Below, piece by piece: positions 1 through 9,169 of a stretch of 64,000 nt of DNA. The stretch is from an uncultured Saprospiraceae bacterium (GTDB lineage Bacteria; Bacteroidota; Bacteroidia; Chitinophagales; Saprospiraceae). Location of the stretch: positions 124,001 through 188,000 of the forward strand of contig CAJQRD010000016.1 of the NCBI GenBank assembly GCA_905480605.1, read 5' to 3'. The translations under genes and the position numbers were made by a program. Numbering within the stretch: the stretch's first letter is position 1; each line of letters opens with the position of its first letter. The notes beneath the pieces are model-generated. The model was not told where the DNA came from and ran no database searches. It worked only from the letters and a program-made list of their open reading frames with translations.

Positions 1-1283
1 AGCCATCGGACTTGCTTCATTGCTTTATGGTATATTTCAACTTTTGACCCAATACCATTTGCATTAGATTCAATCCCTTCCAAAGATAAGGTCACTGAGT
101 TATTTGTTCCTCCAATATTTGCATGTAGTCGATCTGCCAAATCAGATCCAGCCTCTCCATAAACTCCAATCAAGTCCAACCATCCGTCTTCATTTAAATC
201 ACCAGTAGCCATAGATGTCATATTACCAAATCCAAAAGCATTGGTAAAGGCTTCGAATTGTAGATTACCTTTATTTAACAGAATTTGTGATTTTGTACCT
301 GCTATACAAATATCAATCAACCCATCATTGTTGTAATCAGCAAGAGTAACTTGTAAGTCCTCTGATATTATCATTCCGTTGGAAGAAAACACATCATGAG
401 TTAGAAAACTATCTTGCCCATTATTTTCTAAAATCATCGAAGGTGCGCCATGATTAATAATAACCAAGTCTATATCACCATCATTATCAAGGTCGCCTGA
501 ATCTGCACACCAAGTTTGCTCTCCATGAGCCAATCCAAATTCTTTAGCTTTCTCGATATATTCTCCATCTTCGTTTATAAACAATTGATTAATTCGTCTC
601 AAATCCGTTACAGTTGTCGCTGTAACAAAACACTTAGATATAAAAAGATCCAAATCATTGTCTTGATCTGCATCGAACCAGATACTGTTGTAATTCCCCT
701 TAGACTCCTCTTCCGTATTTAATTTAAAATCAATAATATCTTCATCAAGTATAAGTTGACCTTGTCCATCATTTACAAATGCTTGATTAAATCCAATATC
801 ATTCGTAACCAGCACATCTAGTTTACCATCTAGATTGATATCATTTATACTTGAGCCTTGAGCATAATAAGAACCCGATGATTCTTGAATAATTCTATAA
901 TTTTCAAAACCAGTGTCCATCTCTATTGACACGAAACCTTTTTTAAATCCTGATATGAAAATATCATTCGCACCTAGGGCATTGATGTTACCAACATTGA
1001 TCGTTGTCACATCAAAAGGCAATGCAAATCGGTATTGTTCTTTAATTAATCTTCCTTGGTTTAATTGAGCATGAACTATCAATTCCAATTCAGATATACG
1101 GATCAAGTCATCGCGATAGTCATTATTGACATCCGCGACAGCAACTGCAATCCCTGAAGAAAGGTTATTTTCAATAAGATGAGATTCATTTGTAAAAAAT
1201 ACTGGTGTTTGAGCGACAGATGCTAAACAAAACCCATTTGTGAGTAAAATCAATATTAAACTTAAACGATCTTTCAATTCCAT
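1..1283 (-). CDS. FG-GAP/VCBS repeat secreted protein with ASPIC/UnbV-like segment (3' end beyond the window)
   Basis: The reading frame opens with ATG at 1283 and stays open to the left edge (about 427 codons), so the C-terminus is missing. The N-terminus is a signal peptide ending near SVAQT. At least six calcium-binding aspartate loops of VCBS/FG-GAP type are visible, for example DVNNDYRDD, DINLDGKLD, DADQDNDLD, DLDNDGDID, DYNNDGLID and DLNEDGWLD, as expected for an integrin-like beta-propeller. The last visible part (NNSVTLSLEGIESNANGIG) resembles the start of an ASPIC/UnbV domain, which often follows such propellers. In Bacteroidota these proteins are usually exported by T9SS, but any sorting domain would lie outside the window. 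Substrate or ligand unknown. Confidence 0.85.
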   Translation of the reverse strand, partial: MELKDRLSLILILLTNGFCLASVAQTPVFFTNESHLIENNLSSGIAVAVADVNNDYRDDLIRISELELIVHAQLNQGRLIKEQYRFALPFDVTTINVGNINALGANDIFISGFKKGFVSIEMDTGFENYRIIQESSGSYYAQGSSINDINLDGKLDVLVTNDIGFNQAFVNDGQGQLILDEDIIDFKLNTEEESKGNYNSIWFDADQDNDLDLFISKCFVTATTVTDLRRINQLFINEDGEYIEKAKEFGLAHGEQTWCADSGDLDNDGDIDLVIINHGAPSMILENNGQDSFLTHDVFSSNGMIISEDLQVTLADYNNDGLIDICIAGTKSQILLNKGNLQFEAFTNAFGFGNMTSMATGDLNEDGWLDLIGVYGEAGSDLADRLHANIGGTNNSVTLSLEGIESNANGIGSKVEIYHKAMKQVRW

Positions 1284-1422
1284 AATTACTGATAACCAAT
1301 ATTTTATAAATGTAATAAATTTATAATATTATATGTATATTTTCTTAATAATTAGTATAACTATCTATCATTTTTTTCTGAAGGAACAGTATCTTGAATT
1401 GTCTTAACAACAAAATGAATGC

Positions 1423-1430
1423 TATCTTCG
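1423..1430 (+). promoter_or_regulatory. Bacteroidota -7 promoter element (TATCTTCG) for the methyltransferase gene
   Basis: TATCTTCG fits the Bacteroidota housekeeping -7 consensus TAnnTTTG with one mismatch. A TTG lies 21 bp upstream (1399-1401), fitting the -33 element. Transcription would start near 1435-1438, downstream of the ATG at 1419, so the ATG at 1455 is the better start for the next gene. Confidence 0.55.
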
Positions 1431-1454
1431 CGGACACAATTACAGGGTTTGGAT

Positions 1455-2303
1455 ATGGGCACTTTTAGACATTTTAAAAAATACAAACATCAACTGGTCT
1501 CAGCCTTGCAATTCTATTATGGTGCTAAAACCATGTACAACATTCATTCACCTTTTCTTTTTAAATTTATTCCAACACTCTTTGATTATTCAGCAGCGGC
1601 TCAAGAACACTTTAACAGCATCATTTCGTTGACAGATAAACTAATCATAGATAAGGAAGAATTTGTGCATACTGATTTTGGAGAAGGCTCTCGATCGATA
1701 AAAAGAAATTCAAAAAAAAGAGTCAAAAATATTTTAAAAACAAGCAGCAGCAATTCAAAAAAAGGAAAATTCCTATACAAAACCATTCAGTATTTTAAGC
1801 CAGCTGATACTTTGGAATTGGGTACTAATTTAGGTATTGGATCTGCTTATATGGCACTAGCGTTTAGAGACAATAAGATCATAAGTGTAGAAGGAGATAA
1901 ATTCCTTGGCGAAAAAAGCAGACAAAATTTTGAGAGCTTAAAAATTAAAAATGTTGAAGTTATAATTGAGCAATTTGACAACTTCCTATTTGATCAAAAT
2001 ACAGATAAAAAATTCGATCTTACCTTTATTGATGGCAATCATGGTTATGAAGCAACTGTAAGGTATTTCAATAAATTATATGACCCTCAAATTGAAAACC
2101 AGGTTATCATAATTGATGATATTTATTGGAGTGAAGGTATGACTGAAGCATGGAAACACATTCAATTAAAATTAGTATCAGGATATTGTCTTGATTTGTT
2201 TAACATCGGCATAATAGTAAATTCAAAAGCAAAAGCCGATGTTGTAAAATTAAAGTATATCAGAAGGCGATGGAAGCCTTTCAGCTTTGGTTTTTGGGGA
2301 TAA
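1455..2303 (+). CDS. Class I SAM-dependent methyltransferase
   Basis: Predicted protein of 282 residues. The SAM-binding glycine motif is LELGTNLGIGSAYMAL, followed by an acidic turn (ISVEGD) and a post-motif FIDGNHGYEATVRYF, with IIIDDIYWSEGM near the end. This is the Rossmann-fold pattern of O-methyltransferase-like enzymes; the acceptor substrate cannot be told. An ATG 36 bp upstream (1419) is also in frame, but the promoter-like TATCTTCG falls inside that extension, so 1455 is preferred. The gene stands alone on the plus strand and converges on rimM with an 11-bp gap. Confidence 0.85.
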   Translation: MGTFRHFKKYKHQLVSALQFYYGAKTMYNIHSPFLFKFIPTLFDYSAAAQEHFNSIISLTDKLIIDKEEFVHTDFGEGSRSIKRNSKKRVKNILKTSSSNSKKGKFLYKTIQYFKPADTLELGTNLGIGSAYMALAFRDNKIISVEGDKFLGEKSRQNFESLKIKNVEVIIEQFDNFLFDQNTDKKFDLTFIDGNHGYEATVRYFNKLYDPQIENQVIIIDDIYWSEGMTEAWKHIQLKLVSGYCLDLFNIGIIVNSKAKADVVKLKYIRRRWKPFSFGFWG

Positions 2304-2314
2304 GAATCACAGAT

Positions 2315-2824
2315 TTAGATATCCTGAATACCATCAGGAATTTCCATTTCAATTGAGCCAGCCGCTTGATTTATATCCAAAACCAAGTCAGGATGAAAAG
2401 GCATTAAAAAAGCCTTTTCAGGTGTGTTAATTTCTATTAGAATTTGATGAGGATTTTGAATTACATTACTGACTGCACCTATATATTCCTTTTCAGAATT
2501 ATAGACCTTATATCCTAGTAAATCCTCTACAGAGGCTTCAAGATTTTCTTCTTTTTCAGATACAAATTTGCTTTCAATGAAAATAGCGCGAGAACTATAA
2601 TTTGAAGCATTTTGAGGATCTTCAACTTCATCTAATTTAACTAAAATATGATTTTTGAAATGCAAGTCGTTTATAAGAAAAGGAACTTTTGACCCGTCGA
2701 GATCTATGAATAGAGCATTTGCATTAGCCAAGTCTTCAAGATAGTCATCACCCACTCTCAACCTTACCAAGCCTTCTTTTCCGTGAGGCTTAAGTGTATG
2801 TCCAATTTTGACTAATTCTACCAA
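2315..2824 (-). CDS. rimM: Ribosome maturation factor RimM
   Basis: 169 residues, normal for RimM. The N-terminal beta-barrel domain carries the family signature VKIGHTLKPHGKEGLVRL, and the C-terminal PRC-barrel part includes DLLGYKVYNSEKEYIGAV followed by PHQILIEI. RimM binds the 30S head through uS19 and assists 16S rRNA 3'-domain maturation. The ATG directly follows the stop codon of the upstream lipoprotein gene, so the two are probably co-transcribed. In many bacteria rimM sits with rpsP and trmD; here it does not. Confidence 0.93.
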   Translation of the reverse strand: MVELVKIGHTLKPHGKEGLVRLRVGDDYLEDLANANALFIDLDGSKVPFLINDLHFKNHILVKLDEVEDPQNASNYSSRAIFIESKFVSEKEENLEASVEDLLGYKVYNSEKEYIGAVSNVIQNPHQILIEINTPEKAFLMPFHPDLVLDINQAAGSIEMEIPDGIQDI

Positions 2825-3574
2825 TTAATTATGTTCAATTAAAATTTGTGATAATATAAATCCTTTATCTGCTTTATCAATCCACGCTTGATTCTCGCAT
2901 GTTTGACATTGCGTATCCAATATTACCATTTCTTTTCTTATGAGTCCAACGTTTGGTGCATAGTGTTCATATGATGACCTCTTTTCAAGAAGAAAATCAT
3001 GATCTGCTTGTTTTACCGTGACAACATCAGAATAGTCAATTCCAAAAACAGTCATATTTATGCCCTTGGCTATTACTTCGTAATCTCCCCAATCTTTGTA
3101 AACCTCTACCCGATCACCGGCTATAAAAACATCTGTAAGGTTTTCAAAAGCATTGCCTTCCCACTTGTTGTTTAAAACTATAGGAAATTTCAGTTTATTG
3201 AATCTCAAATTTTCTTCAGTTCGAATAGCAATAACTTCATCTCTTTGTGCAGTCCAAACATCTGTAATTGTATAGTTGCCATCTCTAGTTTCAGACCTAG
3301 ATCTTTCAACTCTAAATATTGTTTCTCCAAAGGCACTTTTAAAAGACTCTGTGATTTCTTCTTTAATAAAAAACCTAGACTGTAATATTGTCCCTCCATT
3401 GTTGTCAACAATTGTAGAATCAACACGAAAAAGTCTATAATCTCCAATATCAACAGGAAAGTATTGATATCCAAACTCAGCATTATCCAACATTTTGGAC
3501 TCTTCCGCACAACTGAAAATACTGAGCACTAACAATAAAGCACTAAAAACCTTTAAAACATCTAAATTTCTCAT
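2825..3574 (-). CDS. Putative lipoprotein of unknown function
   Basis: 249 residues. The N-terminus is a lipoprotein signal peptide with hydrophobic core SALLLVLSIFSC and lipobox cysteine near residue 22, so the mature protein is probably anchored in the envelope. The body is beta-rich and polar (for example YFPVDIGDYRLFRVDS), with a CQTC pair near the C-terminus. I recognise no catalytic family. It lies directly before rimM with no intergenic base, suggesting translational coupling. Such single-copy lipoproteins are common in this phylum. Confidence 0.8.
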   Translation of the reverse strand: MRNLDVLKVFSALLLVLSIFSCAEESKMLDNAEFGYQYFPVDIGDYRLFRVDSTIVDNNGGTILQSRFFIKEEITESFKSAFGETIFRVERSRSETRDGNYTITDVWTAQRDEVIAIRTEENLRFNKLKFPIVLNNKWEGNAFENLTDVFIAGDRVEVYKDWGDYEVIAKGINMTVFGIDYSDVVTVKQADHDFLLEKRSSYEHYAPNVGLIRKEMVILDTQCQTCENQAWIDKADKGFILSQILIEHN

Positions 3575-3671
3575 AATGAATCAATTCTATCTAATAAGGT
3601 ATCCAAAGTTAGGCCATAACGTATAAAGCTCTTTCAAAAAAGCCGATTATGTCAGAAACCATATAAAAAAA

Positions 3672-4766
3672 TTACCTTTTTTGAATAATTCCTCCCGCTA
3701 TTACATCTTCACCTTCATAAATAACAGCAGATTGCCCAGGTGCAATACCTCTAACATTTGCTTTGAATTCAACTTCATAGCTGGTGTCTGTCAATTTCTT
3801 TACTTCGCTTAATGTCCCTCGATCATTATATCTAACCATTGTTATTAGCTCTTTACCCTCAGGCACAGTTTCATATTTTTGGTGATTCATCTGAGTTACC
3901 AAAAGTGAATTTTTAAGCAATTCATCTGATTCACCAAGAACAATAGTATTTGTATGTGGATTGATATCTGTAACATACTTTGGAGTTAAAAAACCACCGC
4001 CAAGACCTTTCCTTTGACCAATTGTATAAAATGGGTAGCCTTCATGTTTGCCTAAAACCTTACCAGCCTTATCGACAAAGGTCCCTCCTTGGACACTTTC
4101 AGCCAATCCTGGTACCCTTCTTTTCAAAAAACCTCTGTAATCATTATCAGGAACAAAGCAGATTTCGTAACTCTCTGGTTTTTTTGATAACTCTTCATAT
4201 CCCCAATCAAACGACATTTGCCGTATTTCGTCCTTGGTCAAATCAGCTAAAGGAAACATAGTCCGTGCCATACATTCTTGCGAAAGGCCCCATAAAACAT
4301 ATGATTGATCCTTTCTTGGATCAACACCTTTGGATACGAAGTAGCGTCCATTGTTTTGCTTGATTTTAGCATAATGACCTGTAGCTATAAATTCACAATC
4401 CATAGCATCAGCTCTTTTAAGCAAAGCACTCCATTTTATATGTGTATTGCAAAGTATACATGGATTTGGTGTTCGTCCAGCTATATATTCTTCAACAAAG
4501 TTATCGATAACATAGTCACCAAATTCTTCTCTAATATCTACAATGAAGTGATGAAATCCTTTTTCAACTGCTATTTTTCGAGCATCATTTATAGAATCTA
4601 AGCTACAGCAACCCGTTTCTTTTTTTGACCCACCAGATGAAGCATAATCCCATGTTTTCATAGTAATTCCTACTATTTCATAGCCTTGTTCATGTAGCAT
4701 CATAGCTGTGACTGTGCTGTCAATACCTCCACTCATTGCTACCAAAACTCTTCCTTTTTTACTCAT
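3672..4766 (-). CDS. mnmA: tRNA-uridine 2-sulfurtransferase MnmA
   Basis: From ATG 4766 the protein has 364 residues. The PP-loop SGGIDS (12-17) binds ATP and adenylates U34. The catalytic pair is Cys103 in NPCILCN and Cys203 in YEICFVPDNDY, which transfer sulfur to position 2 of U34 in tRNA-Lys, tRNA-Glu and tRNA-Gln. The C-terminal beta-barrel ends with APGQSAVIYEG. The frame is open back to an ATG at 4814, but that extension contains a strong TATCTTTG promoter element on this strand and reads like non-protein sequence, so 4766 is chosen. The gene is divergent from miaB, another tRNA thiolation enzyme. Confidence 0.96.
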   Translation of the reverse strand: MSKKGRVLVAMSGGIDSTVTAMMLHEQGYEIVGITMKTWDYASSGGSKKETGCCSLDSINDARKIAVEKGFHHFIVDIREEFGDYVIDNFVEEYIAGRTPNPCILCNTHIKWSALLKRADAMDCEFIATGHYAKIKQNNGRYFVSKGVDPRKDQSYVLWGLSQECMARTMFPLADLTKDEIRQMSFDWGYEELSKKPESYEICFVPDNDYRGFLKRRVPGLAESVQGGTFVDKAGKVLGKHEGYPFYTIGQRKGLGGGFLTPKYVTDINPHTNTIVLGESDELLKNSLLVTQMNHQKYETVPEGKELITMVRYNDRGTLSEVKKLTDTSYEVEFKANVRGIAPGQSAVIYEGEDVIAGGIIQKR

Positions 4767-4771
4767 GGCTG

Positions 4772-4779
4772 CAAAGATA
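4772..4779 (-). promoter_or_regulatory. Promoter -7 element (TATCTTTG) for mnmA
   Basis: Exact TAnnTTTG match on the minus strand, with a TTG 20 bp upstream. Only five bases separate it from the mnmA ATG, so the transcript would begin at or next to the start codon (leaderless or nearly so). Confidence 0.65.
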
Positions 4780-4837
4780 AGTCTTGCAGACACAACATGC
4801 AATTCAAAAAGCAAGCAAGTAAAGCCAAGGAAAAGGC

Positions 4838-4850
4838 TGACAAAATGTCA
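4838..4850. promoter_or_regulatory. Palindrome TGACAAAATGTCA upstream of miaB: candidate operator
   Basis: Perfect 5-3-5 inverted repeat TGACA-AAA-TGTCA. It occupies the place where the -33 element of the miaB promoter would be. Its exact reverse complement occurs upstream of groES (9447-9459). It is followed two bases later by TGGCAT, which resembles a sigma54 -24 box, although no good -12 box follows. Binding protein inferred, not shown. Confidence 0.5.
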
Positions 4851-4870
4851 CGTGGCATAATCTTTTATAT

Positions 4871-4878
4871 TACCTTTG
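4871..4878 (+). promoter_or_regulatory. Promoter -7 element (TACCTTTG) for miaB
   Basis: Exact TAnnTTTG match 18 bp before the miaB ATG at 4897. No TTG is found at the usual distance upstream; the palindrome at 4838-4850 lies there instead, which suggests a regulated promoter. Confidence 0.6.
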
Positions 4879-4896
4879 CACCTCATTTGAAAAAAT

Positions 4897-6321
4897 ATGT
4901 ACGACAATAATCCAACATTAGAAAATATTGGGAAAAAAATTGATCCCAAACTTCAAGGACAAGTAATTGAAGGCTTTGACAATCAAGCGTTTGAAAAGAG
5001 ATTCTATATTGAAAGCTATGGATGCGCAATGAATTTTAGTGATTCAGAAATTGTAGCTTCCATTCTAGCAAAAGAAGGTTATGGCTCAACCAAAGAATTG
5101 GAAGAAGCTGACCTTATTCTTGTCAATACGTGTTCAATTAGAGAAAAAGCAGAAGATACTGTTAGAAGAAGACTGACTGTATTCAATAAAGTTAAGAAAA
5201 GAAAACCTGGTACCTTAGTGGGTGTACTTGGATGCATGGCAGAACGGCTTAAAGCAAAACTCTTGGATGAAGAGAAACTTGTAGATATAGTTGTTGGGCC
5301 AGATGCCTACCGGGATTTGCCCACACTTTTGAAAGGCGCAGAAGATGGACAACGGGGTGTCAATGTATTGTTATCCAGGGAGGAAACATATGCTGATATT
5401 TCACCACTTAGAATGGGTTCAAATGGAGTATCCGCCTTTATATCTATAATGAGAGGATGTGACAATATGTGTTCATTTTGTGTAGTACCATTTACAAGAG
5501 GAAGGGAGAGATCAAGAGACTCTTTTTCTATAATAGCTGAGGCGCAAGATTTGTACGATCAAGGATTTAGAGAAGTGACATTATTGGGTCAAAATGTTGA
5601 TTCCTACAAATGGACCAATCCAGCAAATGATGAAATTATAAAATTCGCCGATCTTCTTGTTATGGTTGCTAGGGTTCATCCAGATTTGAGAATTAGATTT
5701 TCAACTTCTCACCCTAAAGATATTACTGATGATGTTTTGTACGCCATCAGAGATTATGAAAACATCTGCAATTACATTCACCTACCAATACAATCTGGTA
5801 ATACCAGAGTTTTAGAATTGATGAACCGTACCTATACAAGAGAATGGTATGATCAAAAAGTGAAGCGTATCTATGAAGTCATCCCTGATTGTGCGATCTC
5901 GGCAGACATAATTTGTGGCTTTTGTACTGAGACTGAAGAAGAACATCAAGACACATTGGATGCCATGAGAAATGCTAAATATACAATGTCGTACATGTTT
6001 TATTACTCAGAAAGACCTGGTACTATGGCTGCAAGGAAATATGAAGATGATATTCCCTTGGAAATTAAGAAAAAGAGATTGACAGAAGTGGTAAAATTAC
6101 AAGGTGAAATATCACTCGCTGCCAACCTTAAAGATATCGGTCAAACATTCAAGGTTTTAATTGAGGGTGATTCGAAAAGATCTGACAAGGATTTTAAAGG
6201 TAGAAATAGTCAATTCAAAACAATCGTTTTTCCTAAAAAAGAAGGCTTGAAAAAAGGAGACTATTGTCAAGTAAAAGTACTATCAGCAACAAGCGGTAGT
6301 TTAATAGGTGAACTCGTTTAG
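4897..6321 (+). CDS. miaB: tRNA-2-methylthio-N6-dimethylallyladenosine synthase MiaB
   Basis: 474 residues. The N-terminal UPF0004 domain has the three cysteines for one 4Fe-4S cluster (Cys43 in ESYGCAMN, Cys79 in NTCSIR, Cys113 in LGCMAE). The radical SAM motif CDNMCSFC (188-195) binds the second cluster. A C-terminal TRAM domain covers roughly the last 65 residues. MiaB adds a methylthio group to i6A37 of tRNAs reading UNN codons. It is followed after 17 bp by the sigma54 activator gene, an order also seen in other Bacteroidota, so the tRNA enzyme and the regulator are probably one transcript. Confidence 0.97.
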   Translation: MYDNNPTLENIGKKIDPKLQGQVIEGFDNQAFEKRFYIESYGCAMNFSDSEIVASILAKEGYGSTKELEEADLILVNTCSIREKAEDTVRRRLTVFNKVKKRKPGTLVGVLGCMAERLKAKLLDEEKLVDIVVGPDAYRDLPTLLKGAEDGQRGVNVLLSREETYADISPLRMGSNGVSAFISIMRGCDNMCSFCVVPFTRGRERSRDSFSIIAEAQDLYDQGFREVTLLGQNVDSYKWTNPANDEIIKFADLLVMVARVHPDLRIRFSTSHPKDITDDVLYAIRDYENICNYIHLPIQSGNTRVLELMNRTYTREWYDQKVKRIYEVIPDCAISADIICGFCTETEEEHQDTLDAMRNAKYTMSYMFYYSERPGTMAARKYEDDIPLEIKKKRLTEVVKLQGEISLAANLKDIGQTFKVLIEGDSKRSDKDFKGRNSQFKTIVFPKKEGLKKGDYCQVKVLSATSGSLIGELV

Positions 6322-6338
6322 AATAAAATTTATATCCC

Positions 6339-7598
6339 ATGAATCTCCAAAGTGTAAAACAAAGATACGGTATCGTCGGACGATCAGAATCGTTGGACCG
6401 TGCAATTCAAACAGCTTTAAGAGTTGCATCGACGGAGTTAACTGTTTTGATACAGGGAGAAAGTGGTGTTGGTAAGGAAAGCATCTCAAAAATAATCCAT
6501 GAATACAGTGCCAGAAAGCACAATCCTTTTATGGCAATTAATACTGGATCACTACCTCAAGGTACTATTAATTCCGAGTTATTTGGACATGAAAAGGGAG
6601 CTTTTACAGGCGCATCTACAGAACGTAAAGGTTACTTTGAAACTGTAGATACAGGGACCATTTTCCTGGATGAAATAGGGGAAATGCCCTTAGATACACA
6701 AGCATACCTTTTGAGGATTTTAGAAAATAGTGAATTTATAAAAGTAGGCTCTTCTAAGATTATAAAAACAAACGTGCGGGTTATCGCAGCTACAAATGTA
6801 AACCTTGAAGAAAGAGTTCAACAAGGCAAATTCAGAGAAGATCTATATTATAGATTGAACACTGTTCCCATTAAAATGCCTGCACTTCATGAACGAAGAG
6901 AAGACATCCATATCCTGTTCAGAAAGTTCGCAAACGACTTTGCAGAAAAATACAAGGCAGAATCCGTTAGATTATCCGAAGATGCTCAAAAGCTCTTAAA
7001 TAATTATAGATGGCCGGGAAACATAAGGGAATTACGAAATCTTGTTGAGCAATTGTCTGTATTATCAGAGGATAAACTTCTGGATATAAATGATCTTATT
7101 CAAATCGCACCTAAATTGGCCAAGAGGAATCTTCCAGCCAAATCAAAAAGTGGCCAGAATATAAATTTCGAAGAAAGAGAAATATTATACAAGTTTCTAT
7201 TTGAAATGAAGAATGATCTCAATGATTTGAAAAAGCTTGTTTTTGAATTGGTGCAAAGAAATAACTTGGAAATGCCAAGCCTTCCTGCATCACGAGATTT
7301 TTCTGATTACAACCGATCAGCTCAAGCACAATATGTTCCAGAAACATATAATGTCAATCAAGAAAATGATGCCCCATACAATGAATATGACTCCAAACCT
7401 GTTTTAATAAATGACGATGAAACTTACAATAGAGTTGAAGAAGTAGAAGAAAGCCTTTCATTGGATGAAAAAACGAAAGAGTTGATTCTAAAAGCACTGA
7501 AAAAGCATAGAGGAAGAAGAAAAGATGCAGCTGAAGAATTGGGAATATCAGAAAGAACACTTTACAGAAAGATTAAAGAATATGACATCGAAATTTAA
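6339..7598 (+). CDS. Sigma54-dependent transcriptional activator without receiver domain
   Basis: 419 residues. The AAA+ domain begins almost at the N-terminus: Walker A GESGVGKE (40-47), the sigma54-contact loop GAFTGA (87-92), Walker B TIFLDEIGEM (107-116), and WPGNIRELRNL near 225. A linker of about 120 residues follows, then a Fis-type helix-turn-helix at the C-terminus (RRKDAAEELGISERTLYRK). No response-regulator receiver, PAS or GAF domain precedes the ATPase, so activity is probably controlled by level, a partner protein or the linker. It lies between miaB and lptE and overlaps lptE by 17 bp. The palindromes near miaB and groES are its best candidate sites (inference). Confidence 0.94.
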   Translation: MNLQSVKQRYGIVGRSESLDRAIQTALRVASTELTVLIQGESGVGKESISKIIHEYSARKHNPFMAINTGSLPQGTINSELFGHEKGAFTGASTERKGYFETVDTGTIFLDEIGEMPLDTQAYLLRILENSEFIKVGSSKIIKTNVRVIAATNVNLEERVQQGKFREDLYYRLNTVPIKMPALHERREDIHILFRKFANDFAEKYKAESVRLSEDAQKLLNNYRWPGNIRELRNLVEQLSVLSEDKLLDINDLIQIAPKLAKRNLPAKSKSGQNINFEEREILYKFLFEMKNDLNDLKKLVFELVQRNNLEMPSLPASRDFSDYNRSAQAQYVPETYNVNQENDAPYNEYDSKPVLINDDETYNRVEEVEESLSLDEKTKELILKALKKHRGRRKDAAEELGISERTLYRKIKEYDIEI

Positions 7599-8079
7599 TA
7601 TTGGTTTACTTCTGACTGCCCTATTATTCGCTAGTTGCTATAATTTCAAAGGCATAACTATTCCCAATGAAATGACAACCTATAAGGTCGAAAATTTTAC
7701 ACTTACAAATGCAAATGCTCCAATTGATTTAGACCAAGAATTTACAGAAAGTTTACGTCGAAAAATTAGAGAAGAATCAAAGTTAGTAAACACCACTGGA
7801 GAAGCTGACGTTACCTATTCAGGACAAATTAAATCATATCGTATAACTTATGTAGCTCCGAGTGAAGAAAATACAACAAGCCTTAATAGACTAGAAATAG
7901 GACTAAAAGTAGAATTCAAAAATAGCATTAATGAAGATGACAGTTGGACAAAATCATATTCAGACTTTGAAGATTTTGATGCGACTGCTGACTTTCAGTC
8001 ATTACAAGATGGTTTAATTGATGACATTATTGAAGACATCGTTGAGCGAATATTCAATGACAGTTTTACAAATTGGTAG
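7582..8079 (+). CDS. lptE: LptE-family LPS-assembly lipoprotein
   Basis: 165 residues from ATG 7582. A lipoprotein signal peptide with LLTALLFASC puts the acylated cysteine near residue 18. The mature part has the LptE/LptE-like pattern NFKGITIPNEMTTYKVENF and later YRITYVAPSEENTTSLNRLEI, with an acidic C-terminus IIEDIVERIFNDSFTNW. LptE plugs LptD and helps place LPS in the outer leaflet. The frame is open upstream to 7525, but that would give 19 residues antisense-like to the regulator's end and no signal peptide. The ATG lies 17 bp inside the preceding gene, implying coupled translation. Confidence 0.85.
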   Translation: MTSKFNIGLLLTALLFASCYNFKGITIPNEMTTYKVENFTLTNANAPIDLDQEFTESLRRKIREESKLVNTTGEADVTYSGQIKSYRITYVAPSEENTTSLNRLEIGLKVEFKNSINEDDSWTKSYSDFEDFDATADFQSLQDGLIDDIIEDIVERIFNDSFTNW

Positions 8080-8166
8080 ACAATATCCTATATCTCAATA
8101 TGGGATAGCCAATACCATTGCAATATTATCCTTTCAAATTTTCTGAATTATACGGTAACTAATCTG

Positions 8167-8174
8167 TATCTTTG
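8167..8174 (+). promoter_or_regulatory. Promoter -7 element (TATCTTTG) for the lysine-rich protein/secG unit
   Basis: Exact TAnnTTTG match 21 bp before the ATG at 8195. It suggests that the lysine-rich protein and secG have their own promoter in addition to any read-through from miaB. Confidence 0.6.
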
Positions 8175-8194
8175 CCTAACATTATTATATATAA

Positions 8195-9169
8195 ATGTCA
8201 AAAGACTCTTTAGGTAAAATATTAAAAACAGGAAAGGAAATTGATCCTTCTGAATTGAAGAAAAAGCTAAAATCAGCTATCTTTTCTCAACCTCTATGTC
8301 GTCTAGAAGGAAAAACAACTGCATTCTCCCCTTTTCAATATGATTGGGTTGCAAATACTGACGAAAATTCATTTTCAAATTTAGAAAATGTAATTAACGT
8401 TGATGTAATTGAATTAACACTTAAGAAGAAGAAGAAGAAACAAAAATCTAAAGTGTCGAAATTTAACTCTATGGAAGAAAGAGATTTAAATGAGAAAACA
8501 ATAGAAGTAAAAATAAAAAAAGAGTTAAAAACTGCCGAGCCAATAGAAAATTTGACACCAAAAGAGCTAATCTTGGATAAAACGGGAGTTCTTCCTGAGG
8601 TTAATTTGCCAATTATTGAGTTAAAAACTGAAGATAAAAACGCAAAACCACTATTAAAAACGAAAAAATCCACGAAATCTATTAAACTAAAAGTAGAAAA
8701 GGAAGCCGAATCAGAAAAGAAGGATAAAACAGAGAAAAAGGCAAAAAAGAATACATTTAAAAAGAAAAAAGTAGAAAAAACTAATAACAAACAAGATGTA
8801 AAGCAAGATAGCTTTACATCTTGGCTTAACAGTTTAAAAAATAGAGAAGCTACTGTAGATCAAGAATTTACAGTAAAATCTGCTATCGCTAAACCTCTTA
8901 AAAAAGCGAAGAAGGCCAGTAAATTTAGCAACAAAAAGAAGGTCAAGTCTGAAAAGAAACTAAACACAAAGAAAAAAGCACTGAAGCAAAAAATAAGTAC
9001 CAGTATAATGTCTAAAGAAGACATTGCGACTAAGACTTTAGCACAGCTTTATGCAGAACAAGGATATAATAAAAAGGCAATTACTATATACGAGCGATTA
9101 AGCTTGAAAAATCCCGAAAAAAGTAGTTTCTTTGCGGATCAAATTGAAAAATTAAAAAAGGAAATCTAA
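8195..9169 (+). CDS. Lysine-rich low-complexity protein with C-terminal TPR-like unit
   Basis: 324 residues. The first 90 or so are ordinary sequence; the middle (about 80-270) is very rich in Lys, Glu, Thr and Ser, with runs such as KKKKKKQK, KKAKKNTFKKKKVEK and KKKVKSEKK, and is probably disordered and strongly basic. The C-terminal 45 residues form a TPR-like helix pair (TLAQLYAEQGYNKKAITIYE, then LKNPEKSSFF). No signal peptide or membrane segment, so probably cytoplasmic. The stop codon overlaps the secG start by one base (TAATG). Its partner is unknown; nucleic acid or membrane phospholipid binding through the basic tract is conceivable but unproven. Confidence 0.85.
   Translation: MSKDSLGKILKTGKEIDPSELKKKLKSAIFSQPLCRLEGKTTAFSPFQYDWVANTDENSFSNLENVINVDVIELTLKKKKKKQKSKVSKFNSMEERDLNEKTIEVKIKKELKTAEPIENLTPKELILDKTGVLPEVNLPIIELKTEDKNAKPLLKTKKSTKSIKLKVEKEAESEKKDKTEKKAKKNTFKKKKVEKTNNKQDVKQDSFTSWLNSLKNREATVDQEFTVKSAIAKPLKKAKKASKFSNKKKVKSEKKLNTKKKALKQKISTSIMSKEDIATKTLAQLYAEQGYNKKAITIYERLSLKNPEKSSFFADQIEKLKKEI

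Noticed and set aside
4853-4867. Sigma54 promoter for miaB starting at TGGCAT
   Set aside because: The -24 box is good, but the expected -12 position reads TTTA rather than TTGC, and a clean TACCTTTG housekeeping box follows.
8335-8790. 151-codon minus-strand frame rich in Phe and Ser opposite the lysine-rich gene
   Set aside because: The Phe/Ser bias is the mirror of AAA/GAA codons in the real gene; no independent support.
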